Shown here piece after piece: positions 46,673-54,821 of a DNA stretch of 64,000 nucleotides (its first letter is position 1; each line of letters starts with the position of its first letter). Below the pieces are notes generated by a model, which saw only the letters and a list, made by a program, of their open reading frames with translations, searched no databases and was not told where the DNA came from. Origin of the DNA: Micromonospora sp. C31. Its GTDB lineage: Bacteria; Actinomycetota; Actinomycetes; Mycobacteriales; Micromonosporaceae. The position numbers and the translations under genes are program-made. The stretch covers positions 172,078-236,077 of the forward strand of contig NZ_JAGPXN010000002.1 of NCBI RefSeq assembly GCF_018070575.1, given 5' to 3'.

Positions 46673-48456
46673 GGCAGGGGTCCCTGCGGTTCGCGGCGGG
46701 ATTCGTCGTCCGCCCCGCCCGGCCCGCCGACCGCCGAGGAGGGCCGGTAGATGTGGTAACCCGGCGGAGCCAGGGCCGGGTCGTCCAGCGGCGAGCCGCC
46801 CTGCGCCGGGGCGGGCGAGACGGGCGCCACCCCGGCGTCGGGGCCGGCCCCTGCCTCCGTGCGGGCGTCGGCGCCCGTGCCGGCTGCGTCTCCTCCGGCG
46901 CCCGTGCCAGCTGCGTCTCCTCCGGCGCCCGTGCCGGTCCTGGTTCGTGCGTCGGCCGTGTCGCCTGCGGTGCCCGTGTCGCCCGCGGTGCCCGTGCCGG
47001 TCCCGTCGTTCCTGCCGGTGCCGTTGTCGCCGCCGGCTTCGTCGGTCTCGTCGGCCAGTTCGTCGTCGGCGAGCGGGCGACCGGCGAGCCGCTCGGCACG
47101 CAGGCGGCCCGCCACCACCACGCCCCGGACGGCGGCCAGCGTGCCGACCCCGGCGGCGACGGCGATCCCGACCCGGCCGTCGAAGGGTACGAGCCCCAAC
47201 CCGCCCCCGGCGACGAACGCGAGCATCAGCACCGTCTCGGAATGGGCGAACGAGCTGGCCCGCAGCCGCTCCGGGATGCGCTCCTGGATCGAGGCGTCCA
47301 CGGCGAGCTTGGCGATGCCACTGGCCAGCGCGGCCACCAGACAGAGCAGGGCGACCATCGGCAGCGAGAACATCAGCGCCGCGAGGACCGCCACCCCGCC
47401 CACGATGATCATGCCGCTCGACTGGATCGCGACTGGTCGGTGGATGCGCAGCCGGGTGCCGATCGCGGTGGCGAGGAAGGTGCCCACGGCCAGCGCCGCG
47501 CCGACGAGGCCCAGCGCTCCCTCGTCGCCCAGGTCCCGGCCGAAGACGACGGTGGTCAGGTCGCCGGCCTTGATCGCGAAGGCCAGGAAGAGCAGCAGGA
47601 AGCCGTACAACCCGCGCAGCGTCGCGGCGCCGACCAGGGTGGCGATCACGAGCCGGCCGGCCGGTCGCCCCCGGCCCAGCGGGCGGTCGCCGGTGCGCCG
47701 GCCGAACACCCGCAGCGGGCGGGGCACCCGCTCCGGCGGCTCGGAGTCGGCCTTCGGTGGCAGCCGCAGGGAGATCACCATGCCGACCAGGAAGATGATC
47801 GAGGCGACCCGGAGCGGCCACTGCGGCCCGAACCAGAAGGCGGCCAAGCCGATCGGGGCCACCAGGGCGCCGGCCACGGTGCCGTAGACGCTGGCCCGGG
47901 CGCCCACCTGGGAGAGGCCCAGCCCTTCGGGCAGCAGTCGCGGGACGGCCGCCGAGCGGGCCACCCCGTAGGCCCGGGAGAGCGCCAGCACGCCGAAGGC
48001 CGCCGGATAGAGGCCGAAGCCGTGGATGTAGTCGGAGATCAGCCAGGCCAGGAAGGCCCGGCCGAGCATGGTGGCGGCCAGCGCGTACCGGCGGCCGTGG
48101 CGGAAGTGGTCGAGCAGCGGCCCCACCACCGGGGCGAGCATGGCGAACGGCACCATGGTCACCAGCAGGTAGAGGGCCACCTTGCTGCGTGCCTCGCCGA
48201 GCGGGACGTTGAAGAAGATCGTCCCGGCGAGGCCGATGGCGATCAGCGTGTCGCCGGCGCAGGAGATCGCGTGCAGGTCGAAGAGGCGGACCATGCCGAC
48301 CTCGCCCCCGGCGCCCCGGGCACGCGCCCGGCCCGCCCGGCGGGTCATCCAGCGCCCACCACTGACCGAGCCCCGGAACAACAGGCGGACGGCCTTGATG
48401 CCGGTGCCGACGGTCCGCCCGAGTACGGACCGCCCGGAGCGGGAGAACAGCGGCAT
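46669..48456 (-). CDS. MFS transporter coupled to mqnB
   Basis: A 595-residue MFS protein. About 12 hydrophobic helices are seen in residues 40-450, including DLHAISCAGDTLIAIGLAGTIFF, VPFAMLAPVVGPLLDHFRHGRRYAL with an MFS-like motif A, and RTVNYG-type later helices. The family matches uncharacterised actinobacterial transporters next to mqn genes. The C-terminal 130 residues are a hydrophilic Gly/Thr/Ala-rich tail (TGAGGDAAGTGAGGDAAGTG), encoded by a 27-bp tandem repeat. ATG at 48456 chosen; an ATG at 48465 is an alternative. The cargo is unknown. Confidence 0.83.
   Translation of the reverse strand: MPLFSRSGRSVLGRTVGTGIKAVRLLFRGSVSGGRWMTRRAGRARARGAGGEVGMVRLFDLHAISCAGDTLIAIGLAGTIFFNVPLGEARSKVALYLLVTMVPFAMLAPVVGPLLDHFRHGRRYALAATMLGRAFLAWLISDYIHGFGLYPAAFGVLALSRAYGVARSAAVPRLLPEGLGLSQVGARASVYGTVAGALVAPIGLAAFWFGPQWPLRVASIIFLVGMVISLRLPPKADSEPPERVPRPLRVFGRRTGDRPLGRGRPAGRLVIATLVGAATLRGLYGFLLLFLAFAIKAGDLTTVVFGRDLGDEGALGLVGAALAVGTFLATAIGTRLRIHRPVAIQSSGMIIVGGVAVLAALMFSLPMVALLCLVAALASGIAKLAVDASIQERIPERLRASSFAHSETVLMLAFVAGGGLGLVPFDGRVGIAVAAGVGTLAAVRGVVVAGRLRAERLAGRPLADDELADETDEAGGDNGTGRNDGTGTGTAGDTGTAGDTADARTRTGTGAGGDAAGTGAGGDAAGTGADARTEAGAGPDAGVAPVSPAPAQGGSPLDDPALAPPGYHIYRPSSAVGGPGGADDESRREPQGPLP
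46870..46937. repeat. 27-bp in-frame tandem repeat in the MFS tail
   Basis: Copies at 46870-46896 and 46897-46923, with a partial third to 46937, differ at one position. They encode the GTGAGGDAA repeat of the transporter tail. Confidence 0.8.
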
Positions 48457-48561
48457 GTCCACCATCCTCGCCCATCCGGCCCGTCCGCGCCGCACCACTG
48501 TCGCAGAACATCAGCGGCGGGTGCCTGTCGGCCCGCCGTACGCATGGGGAACAATGGTCTG

Positions 48562-49383
48562 GTGACCAGGCCCGCCTCCGCCCGTGCCGCTCGTCTCGAC
48601 CAGGTCTGCGCCGCCGCCGTCGAGGTGGCACGTGACGCCATCACCGAGGTCGACCCCTCGGACGTCGGCGACCATCTGCAGGCCGTCGCGGAGGGCGACC
48701 GACTCGTCACGCACTACTTCGAGTGCCGGCTCGCGGGCTACCGGGGCTGGCGGTGGGCGGTCACCGTCACCCGCGTGCCGCGCAGCCGCAACGTCACGAT
48801 CTGCGAGACCGTGCTGCTGCCCGGCACGGACGCGATGCTCGCCCCCGGCTGGCTGCCGTGGCAGGAGCGGCTCAAGCCGGGCGACCTCGGCCCCGGTGAC
48901 CTGCTGCCCACTCCGGCCGACGACGACCGGCTCCAGCCCGGCTACCTGCTCTCCGACGACCCGGCGGTCGAGGAGACCGCGTGGGAGCTCGGTCTCGGGC
49001 GGGCCCGGGTGCTCTCCCGCGAGGGGCGCAGCGAGGCCGCCCAGCGCTGGTACGACGGCGACCACGGTCCGTCCGCCGCGATCTCGGCCGCCGCCCCCGC
49101 CGCCGCCCGCTGCGGGACCTGCGGCTTCTATCTGCCGCTCGCCGGCGCCCTGCGGCAGGCCTTCGGGGCCTGCGGCAACTTCTACGCCCCCGACGACGGC
49201 CGGGTGGTCAGCGCCGACCACGGCTGCGGGGCGCACTCGGAGACCCTGATCGAGGCCGCCGAGACCCAGGTCGAGGAGATGCCGACGGTCTACGACGACA
49301 GCGCGGTCGAGCCCGTGGCGGTCAGCCGGGCACCGGGCTCCGTCGAGGCGGCCGAGCCGGCGGAGCCGTACGGGCACCCCTGA
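48562..49383 (+). CDS. DUF3027 protein
   Basis: A 273-residue actinobacterial DUF3027 protein. Conserved stretches are LDQVCAAAVEVARDAITEVDPSDVGDHLQ, YRGWRWAVTVTRVPRSRNVTICE, DAMLAPGWLPWQERLKPGDLGPGDLLPT and a Cys motif (CGTCGFYLPLAGALRQAFGACGNFYAPDD plus HGCGAHSE) with five cysteines and a His that may bind zinc. The function is unknown. A GTG start at 48562 is chosen; AACAAT 6 nt upstream suggests a leaderless promoter. An ATG at 48544 is an alternative. Confidence 0.85.
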   Translation: MTRPASARAARLDQVCAAAVEVARDAITEVDPSDVGDHLQAVAEGDRLVTHYFECRLAGYRGWRWAVTVTRVPRSRNVTICETVLLPGTDAMLAPGWLPWQERLKPGDLGPGDLLPTPADDDRLQPGYLLSDDPAVEETAWELGLGRARVLSREGRSEAAQRWYDGDHGPSAAISAAAPAAARCGTCGFYLPLAGALRQAFGACGNFYAPDDGRVVSADHGCGAHSETLIEAAETQVEEMPTVYDDSAVEPVAVSRAPGSVEAAEPAEPYGHP

Positions 49384-49386
49384 CGC

Positions 49387-49405
49387 GACCGGCTGCGGGC
49401 CGGTC
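49387..49405. terminator. Small hairpin between convergent genes
   Basis: GACCGGC (49387-49393) pairs with GCCGGTC (49399-49405); loop TGCGG. It lies between the DUF3027 stop and the convergent DUF2530 stop. Confidence 0.4.
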
Positions 49406-49428
49406 CGGCGGATCGGTGTCGTCGCAGG

Positions 49429-49677
49429 TCAGCGGCCGGTGCGGCGGCGGCGCCGGTGGGCGTCGTGCCGCATCATCACGGCAAGACCGGGGAAACCCCA
49501 CAGGAAGCCGGCCAGGCAGATCCACAGCCAGTCCTGGTGACCGTGCGCGGTCAGCCAGCCGCGGAAGAAGACCAGCAACACCAGCCCGGCGAGTGCCCAG
49601 GCGGCCATCCCGGCGAGGGCGAACGGCACCATCGGCGGGTCGAGCGGCTCGGGCCGCGGTGGCTGCTCCTTCGGCAC
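49429..49677 (-). CDS. DUF2530 membrane protein
   Basis: A small membrane protein of 82 residues recognised as DUF2530. PLDPPMVPFALAGMAAWALAGLVLLVFF and HQDWLWICLAGFLWGFPGLAVM are two hydrophobic helices joined by a short loop, followed by a basic tail (HDAHRRRRRTGR). The GTG at 49677 (VPKEQPPRPEPLD) gives a sensible length; longer in-frame starts to 49740 add a region without similarity. The role is unknown. Confidence 0.78.
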   Translation of the reverse strand: MPKEQPPRPEPLDPPMVPFALAGMAAWALAGLVLLVFFRGWLTAHGHQDWLWICLAGFLWGFPGLAVMMRHDAHRRRRRTGR

Positions 49678-49764
49678 GCGGCAAGCGTACGCGATCAACT
49701 TTTCCTGCTGGCCGGTGATCTGCGACGATGCGCGCGACAACGGAAGATCACCTGCGAGGACCTG

Positions 49765-51243
49765 ATGTCAGTAGCGCCGCCCGAGAACGGCACACCACCC
49801 GACCCAGCGCACCCGCGTAACGGTTTCGACCGGTACTTCGAGATCTCCGCCCGTGGCTCGACGATGAGCCGCGAGGTGCGCGGTGGCCTGGCGACCTTCT
49901 TCACGATGGCGTACATCGTGGTGCTCAACCCGCTCATCATCGGTGGTGCCGTCGACGGCGACGGCCAGAAGCTGTCCATCGCCGCCCTCGCCGCGGCAAC
50001 CGCCCTGGTCGCGGGCCTGACGACGATCCTGATGGGCGTGGTCGGCCGGTTCCCGCTGGCGCTCGCCGCCGGCCTCGGCGTCAACGCGCTGGTCGCGTAC
50101 GAGATCGCCCCGGAGATGACCTGGGCGGACGCGATGGGCCTCGTGGTGATCGAGGGTGTGATCATCGCGGTGCTCGTGCTGACCGGCCTGCGTACGGCGG
50201 TGTTCCGTTCGGTGCCGACGCAGATGAAGACGGCGATCGGCGTCGGCATCGGCCTCTTCCTGACCATCATCGGCCTGGTCGACGCCGGTTTCGTGCGCCG
50301 GGTGCCGGACGTGCAGAACAGCACCGTCCCGGTGAGCCTGGGCATCGGCGGCAAGCTCGCCAGCTGGCCGCTGCTGGTCTTCGTGGTGGGCCTGCTGCTG
50401 ACCATCGTGCTGCTGGTGCGCCGCGTCAGGGGCGCGATCCTGATCGGCATCCTCGGCTCCACCGTACTGGCGATCATCGTCGAGGCGGTGGCGAACATCG
50501 GGCCGTCCTTCGTCGACGGCAAGCCCAACCCGAAGGGCTGGGCGCTGAACGTCCCGGAGCTGCCGAGGACCTGGGTGGACCTGCCGGACCTGTCGCTGCT
50601 CGGCAAGTTCAACGTCTTCGACTCGTGGGGCCGCGCCGGCTGGGTCGTGGTGCTGATGTTCGTGTTCACCCTGCTGATCACGGACTTCTTCGACACCATG
50701 GGCACGATGGTCGCGGTCGGCCAGGAGGGGAACATGCTCGACGAGCAGGGCACCCCGCCACGGGCCAGGGAGATCCTGCTGGTCGACTCGATCGCGGCGG
50801 CGGCCGGCGGTGCGGCGAGCACGTCCAGCAACACGTCGTACATCGAGAGCGCGGCCGGTGTGGCGGAGGGCGCCCGTACGGGCGTGGCCAACCTGGTCAC
50901 CGGCGGGTTGTTCCTGCTGGCGATGTTCCTGGCGCCGCTGGTCGTGGTGGTGCCGTTCGAGGCGGCGTCCACCGCGCTGGTGGTGGTCGGCTTCCTGATG
51001 ATGACCGCGGTGCGGACGATCGACTGGTCCGACTACGAGATCGCCATCCCGGCGTTCCTGACGATCGTGCTGATGCCCTTCACCTACTCGATCTCCAACG
51101 GCATCGGCGCCGGCCTGATCTCGTACGTGGTGGTGAAGCTCGCGCGGGGCAAGGCCCGGGAGATCCACCCGCTGCTGTACGGGGTGGCCGCCCTGTTCGT
51201 GCTCTACTTCCTGCGCGGGCCGATCGAGTCCGTGCTGCTCTGA
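49765..51243 (+). CDS. NCS2 family purine permease (AzgA-like)
   Basis: A 492-residue purine permease of the AzgA/GhxP type. The N-terminus RYFEISARGSTMSREVRGGLATFFTMAYIVVLNPLII is typical, including the FEI-to-RGG stretch, followed by FPLALAAGLGVNALVAYE, TDFFDTMGTMVAVGQEG, where Asp and Thr line the substrate site, and SSNTSYIESAAGVAEGARTGVANL. About 12 to 14 helices are seen. It should import guanine, hypoxanthine or adenine with protons. CGAGGACCTG precedes the ATG at 49765. A hairpin follows the stop. Confidence 0.92.
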   Translation: MSVAPPENGTPPDPAHPRNGFDRYFEISARGSTMSREVRGGLATFFTMAYIVVLNPLIIGGAVDGDGQKLSIAALAAATALVAGLTTILMGVVGRFPLALAAGLGVNALVAYEIAPEMTWADAMGLVVIEGVIIAVLVLTGLRTAVFRSVPTQMKTAIGVGIGLFLTIIGLVDAGFVRRVPDVQNSTVPVSLGIGGKLASWPLLVFVVGLLLTIVLLVRRVRGAILIGILGSTVLAIIVEAVANIGPSFVDGKPNPKGWALNVPELPRTWVDLPDLSLLGKFNVFDSWGRAGWVVVLMFVFTLLITDFFDTMGTMVAVGQEGNMLDEQGTPPRAREILLVDSIAAAAGGAASTSSNTSYIESAAGVAEGARTGVANLVTGGLFLLAMFLAPLVVVVPFEAASTALVVVGFLMMTAVRTIDWSDYEIAIPAFLTIVLMPFTYSISNGIGAGLISYVVVKLARGKAREIHPLLYGVAALFVLYFLRGPIESVLL

Positions 51244-51253
51244 CACGCCGCCC

Positions 51254-51291
51254 GCTCCGGGCCGGAACGAACAGGATTCCCGGCCCGGAGC
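51254..51291 (+). terminator. 12-bp stem terminator after the permease gene
   Basis: GCTCCGGGCCGG (51254-51265) pairs perfectly with CCGGCCCGGAGC (51280-51291); loop 14 nt. Confidence 0.75.
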
Positions 51292-51344
51292 AGGGCAAAC
51301 TTCTCGTGAGCATGGTCATATCGCCACTCATTCGCCTGGCTAAT

Positions 51345-51359
51345 TAGTTAGGCTAACTA
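51345..51359. promoter_or_regulatory. MarR operator overlapping its own promoter
   Basis: Perfect dyad TAGTTAG-G-CTAACTA ending two bases before the GTG start of the marR-type gene. This AT-rich 15-mer stands out in a GC-rich background and matches the size and symmetry of MarR-family operators. It probably overlaps the -10 element, so binding would repress the regulator and the MFS gene behind it. Confidence 0.7.
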
Positions 51360-51361
51360 TC

Positions 51362-51811
51362 GTGACGGAGCGGACGGTGACGGCGGAACGCATGCCACCG
51401 GCGCAGCTGGCACCGCAGCTGCGTGATGCGATCACCCGGCTCAACCGACGGGTCCGCCAGGCCCGGCCGGTCGGCGACCTCACGGTCACCCAGCTCTCCG
51501 CACTCACCAGCCTCCGGCTGGCGGGTGCGCTGACGCCTCGGGAACTGGCCGACGTGGAACGGGTGCAGCCGCCCACGATGACCAAGATCGTTGCGAAGTT
51601 GGAGGAGCGCGGCCTCGTGCAGCGCACCCCCCATCCGACCGACGGCCGGCAGGTCATCCTGGCGGCTACCGAGGGGGGACGGGCGGTGCTCGACCAGTTC
51701 GAGCGGGTCCGTGACGAGTGGCTGGCCCACCGGCTGGCCGAGCTGACCGAAGCCGAGCGGGACACCCTGCGGCAGGCTGCCGAGATCCTTCAGCAGCTGG
51801 CCCGCGCCTGA
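51362..51811 (+). CDS. MarR-family transcriptional regulator
   Basis: A 149-residue MarR regulator. The winged helix is visible in TQLSALTSLRLAGALTPRELADVERVQPPTMTKIVAKLEERGLVQRTPHPTDGRQVILAATEGG, flanked by dimerisation helices (APQLRDAITRLNRRVRQ and RDTLRQAAEILQQL). No Cys is present, so it should respond to a ligand rather than oxidation. The GTG start is 2 nt beyond the operator dyad, implying a leaderless or very short leader. It almost certainly controls the MFS exporter 68 bp downstream. Confidence 0.9.
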   Translation: MTERTVTAERMPPAQLAPQLRDAITRLNRRVRQARPVGDLTVTQLSALTSLRLAGALTPRELADVERVQPPTMTKIVAKLEERGLVQRTPHPTDGRQVILAATEGGRAVLDQFERVRDEWLAHRLAELTEAERDTLRQAAEILQQLARA

Positions 51812-51879
51812 CCCGCGCGTCGTGCCTCCGCGCCGTCCGACGTCGATGACGCGTACGACCGCGAGGAGGCGCACCAAGA

Positions 51880-53163
51880 GTGCAGGCAAAGCTGAGCACG
51901 ATGTTCCAGTCGCTACAGGTCCGCAACTACCGGCTCTTCGCATCCGGGCAGCTGATCAAGCTGGTCGGCGTCTGGATGATGTTCATCGCCCAGGACTGGC
52001 TGGTCCTCGAGCTCACCGACAACTCCGCCACCGCGCTCGGCGTGGTCGTCGCACTCCAGTTCACCCCGGTGCTGCTGCTCACCCTGCTCTCCGGGCGGCT
52101 CGCCGACCGCTACGACAAGCGGATGCTGCTCCTCGTCGCGAACGCGTTCTGGACCGTGCTGGCGCTCGCCATGAGCCTGCTGGTGATCACCGGCCTCGTG
52201 CAGCTCTGGCACGTCTTCGCGTTCGCCACCCTGCTCGGTGTCTCGAACGCCGTGGAGACCCCGGTCCGGCAGGCGTTCGTCTCCGAACTGGTCGGCACGT
52301 CGCTGCTGCCGAACGCGCTCTCGCTGAACGCGGCCGTGTTCAACTCGGCCCGGATCATCGGCCCCGCCGTCGCCGGCCTGGCCATCGCCGCCTTCGACGT
52401 CGGGCCGGTCTTTCTGTTCTCCGCGCTCAGCTCGATCGCCCCGCTGGTCACCGTGATCCGGATGCACCCCGCCGAGCTGCACCGGGAGGCGCTGCCGCCA
52501 CGCGACGAGCGGGCGTCGGCCAAGGTGGTCGACGGGCTGCGCTACGTCTGGCGCCGGCCCGACCTGCTGCTGCCGATGGCCCTGATGTCGGTGATCGGCA
52601 TGTCGCTGTTCAACTTCCAACTGACCCTCGCCGCGTTGGCCAAGACCGTGTTCGAGACCGGTGCCGCCTCGTTCGGGCTGTTCAGCACCGCGCTGGCGGT
52701 CGGCGCACTGGTCGGGGCGCTCGCGGGCACCGGGCGGCGCAGCCGCCCCTCGGTCTGGCTGGTGCTCGGCGCGGGGGTCGGCTGCGCCAGCTTCGGCACG
52801 CTGGTGGGGCTCGCCCCGGCGTACTGGATCGTGGTGGCCCTGCTGCTGCCGACCGGCTTCTTCATGGTCTTCTTCGCCCAGGCGGCCAACCAGCGGGTCC
52901 AGCTCGGCACGGACGCCGCCTTCCGCGGTCGGGTGATGGCCCTGTGGGTGCTGGTCTTCCTCGGCACCAACCCGGTGGGGGCGCCGCTCATCGGCTGGGT
53001 CGCCGAGACCTACGGCGCCGGCGCCAGCATCTGGATCGGCGGCCTGATCTCGCTGGCCACCATCCTGGTGGCGCTCACCTGGCAGCTGCGCCGCTCCGGT
53101 GCCCGGCTGCGCTTCCGCGTCCTGCCGATGCCGCGCTTCTACGTCACCTCCGCCGACTGCTGA
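51880..53163 (+). CDS. MFS exporter next to the MarR regulator
   Basis: A 427-residue 12-helix MFS transporter of the EntS/antibiotic-efflux group. The N-terminus is QVRNYRLFASGQLIKLVGVWMMFIAQDWLVLELT, motif A is LLTLLSGRLADRYDKRMLL, and ANAFWTVLALAMSLLVITG and NALSLNAAVFNSARIIGPAVAGL (motif C) follow. It should expel a small toxic compound sensed by the MarR protein upstream. GAGGAGG precedes the GTG start. A separate remnant of a similar transporter lies at 8.3 kb. Confidence 0.9.
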   Translation: MQAKLSTMFQSLQVRNYRLFASGQLIKLVGVWMMFIAQDWLVLELTDNSATALGVVVALQFTPVLLLTLLSGRLADRYDKRMLLLVANAFWTVLALAMSLLVITGLVQLWHVFAFATLLGVSNAVETPVRQAFVSELVGTSLLPNALSLNAAVFNSARIIGPAVAGLAIAAFDVGPVFLFSALSSIAPLVTVIRMHPAELHREALPPRDERASAKVVDGLRYVWRRPDLLLPMALMSVIGMSLFNFQLTLAALAKTVFETGAASFGLFSTALAVGALVGALAGTGRRSRPSVWLVLGAGVGCASFGTLVGLAPAYWIVVALLLPTGFFMVFFAQAANQRVQLGTDAAFRGRVMALWVLVFLGTNPVGAPLIGWVAETYGAGASIWIGGLISLATILVALTWQLRRSGARLRFRVLPMPRFYVTSADC

Positions 53164-53265
53164 GCGCCGCGCCGCCCGGGGCGGGACGCTCCGTCCCGTC
53201 CGACGGATGGCGTGGATGACACGAAAGCGGTGGCGGTAAGGGGGAAAGAGGCTTAGCGTCGATAC

Positions 53266-53775
53266 GTGGAGCTCGGGCGCGCGCTGCTGCTGATCCTGAT
53301 CTTCGTCGCCGCGGCCAGCGTGCCGGTGGTGATCGCCCTGGTCTCCTGCGCGGACGAGATCATCGACCGGTTCGCCTGCGCGTACGCCGAGTGGCGGGAG
53401 CGCCGGCGGGAACGGCGCACCATCGTCCGGCTGGACCGGGCCGTGGCGGCCGACGAGCTGACCCGCGACATCGACCTCACCGGCTTCGACCGCCCCGACC
53501 GGCGTCCGCTGGAGGAACTCGCCGCCGACCTGCGCCGCCTGCGCGGCCAGGGGGTCGGCTCCGACGGCCGCCAGCCCATCTGGCACGGCATGGTCCTCCA
53601 GGCGTACGACGACCGGCTCCGGTTGGCCTGCCGGGCCCTGGGGCTCGCCGAGTACCTGGCCGAGCTGGAGGGCGTCGACCTGGAGCTGGAACGGGTCCGG
53701 GTGGAGGGCCTGCTGCACGCCGCCGGGCTGACCCTGCCCGCCGCCCGGCCCGGCCACCGACAGCGGCACCGCTGA
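53266..53775 (+). CDS. Membrane-anchored protein of unknown function
   Basis: A 169-residue protein. One N-terminal membrane helix (LGRALLLILIFVAAASVPVVIALV) is followed by a basic stretch WRERRRERRTIVRL and a helical soluble part with LEELAADLRRLRGQG and IWHGMVLQAYDDRLRLACRALGLAEYLAELEGVDLELERVRVEGLL. It has no Cys-rich or catalytic motif. It is conserved-looking but not a family I can name. GTG start. The next gene begins 12 bp after its stop, so the two are co-transcribed. Confidence 0.75.
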   Translation: MELGRALLLILIFVAAASVPVVIALVSCADEIIDRFACAYAEWRERRRERRTIVRLDRAVAADELTRDIDLTGFDRPDRRPLEELAADLRRLRGQGVGSDGRQPIWHGMVLQAYDDRLRLACRALGLAEYLAELEGVDLELERVRVEGLLHAAGLTLPAARPGHRQRHR

Positions 53776-53787
53776 GGGCTCGGCCGC

Positions 53788-54366
53788 GTGAGGCTCTTCG
53801 TCGCGCTCTACCCACCGCCCGGGGCGGTCGCGCACCTCGGCGCGCAGGTCGCCCGGCTGCGTGTCGGCGCGGCGGCCGCCGCCGGGACCAACGTCCGGCT
53901 CGCCGACCCGGCCAACGCGCACGTCACCCTCGCCTTCCTCGGCGACGTCGACGCGGACCGGCTGGTCGCCGTGGAGAGCGCGCTCGGGCTGGCCGCCGAG
54001 TGGTTCCGCGACGGCCGTCAGGCCGCGCCCCGGCTCCGGCTCGCCGGCGGCGGGCGGTTCGGGCGGGGCCGGTTCACCGTCCTCTGGGTCGACCTGCGGG
54101 GCGAGGTTCAGCCGGTGCAGGTGTTGGCCCGGCTGATCCGCTCCCGGCTGCGGCACGGCCGCCTGCCGTACGACGAGAAGCCCTTCCGCCCGCACCTGAC
54201 GATCGCCCGCCCGGCCGACCGGATGTCCCCGGCCGACGTGGCCGCCGACGTGACCACCCTCGACGCCTACGAGGGGCCGCAGTGGTCGGCCGGCGAGATG
54301 GTCCTCGTGCGCAGCCACCCCGGCCCCCGCCCCACCTACGACCGCCTGGCCGCCTGGCCCCTCTGA
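53788..54366 (+). CDS. thpR: RNA 2',3'-cyclic phosphodiesterase (2'-5' RNA ligase family)
   Basis: A 192-residue 2H phosphoesterase. The two signature histidine motifs are HVTL (residues 45-48) and HLTI (near 136), with RLFVALYPPPGAVAHL at the N-terminus. The enzyme hydrolyses 2',3'-cyclic phosphates at RNA ends and can join 2'-5' bonds in the reverse reaction. RLPYDEKPFRPHLTIARPADR is the usual second-motif context. GTG start, 12 bp after the upstream membrane-protein gene. Confidence 0.9.
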   Translation: MRLFVALYPPPGAVAHLGAQVARLRVGAAAAAGTNVRLADPANAHVTLAFLGDVDADRLVAVESALGLAAEWFRDGRQAAPRLRLAGGGRFGRGRFTVLWVDLRGEVQPVQVLARLIRSRLRHGRLPYDEKPFRPHLTIARPADRMSPADVAADVTTLDAYEGPQWSAGEMVLVRSHPGPRPTYDRLAAWPL

Positions 54367-54462
54367 CGGCCGTCCGCTGGCCGGCCCCTACCGCCGGTAC
54401 GGCGGCGCCGACCAGGGGGAACCGCACCGGTCCCGACGCGAACCCCTGGTCTGGCCGCCGGG

Positions 54463-54821
54463 CTACCAGGCCCACGCCTCCGGGCCGGGGCCGCCGTCAC
54501 CGACAGGCGGAAACAGCTCGTCCAGGCGGGCGAGGGTGGCCTCGGCGAGGTCGACGGTCAGGGCGCCCAGGGAACGGTCGAGCTGGTCGGCGGTGCGCGG
54601 CCCGATGATCGGGGCGGTCACCCCGGGCCGCGACAGCAGCCAGCCGAGAGCCACGTCCGCCGGGTCGTGACCGAGGTCGCCGCAGAGCTTCTCGTACGCC
54701 TCGATGGTGGGCCGGTACTCGGCGAGCGCGTCGGCGGACGGCCGCTGGCGCCGCGCGCGGCCCCGCCCTCGGCCATCTTCCGCAGCACCCCGGCGACCGG
54801 GTGGGCGCCGGAGTCAGGCGG
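54463..54821 (-). pseudogene. Truncated, frameshifted aldo/keto reductase
   Basis: Reading from the sepH stop, the minus strand encodes SGAHPVAGVLRKMAEGG in one frame. After a shift near 54735 a second frame encodes SADALAEYRPTIEAYEKLCG, then DPADVALGWLLSRPGVTAPIIGPRTADQLDRSL. These match the last 110 residues of aldo/keto reductases (the S-R-P-G-V-x-x-P-I-I-G-x-R cofactor loop). The N-terminal barrel with the catalytic Tyr, Lys and His is gone, so it is a remnant bordering sepH. Confidence 0.75.

Noticed and set aside
49429..49740. Longer DUF2530 frame from 49740
   Set aside because: The first 21 residues (SRASSQITGQQEKL...) do not resemble the family and overlap the promoter region of the NCS2 permease gene.
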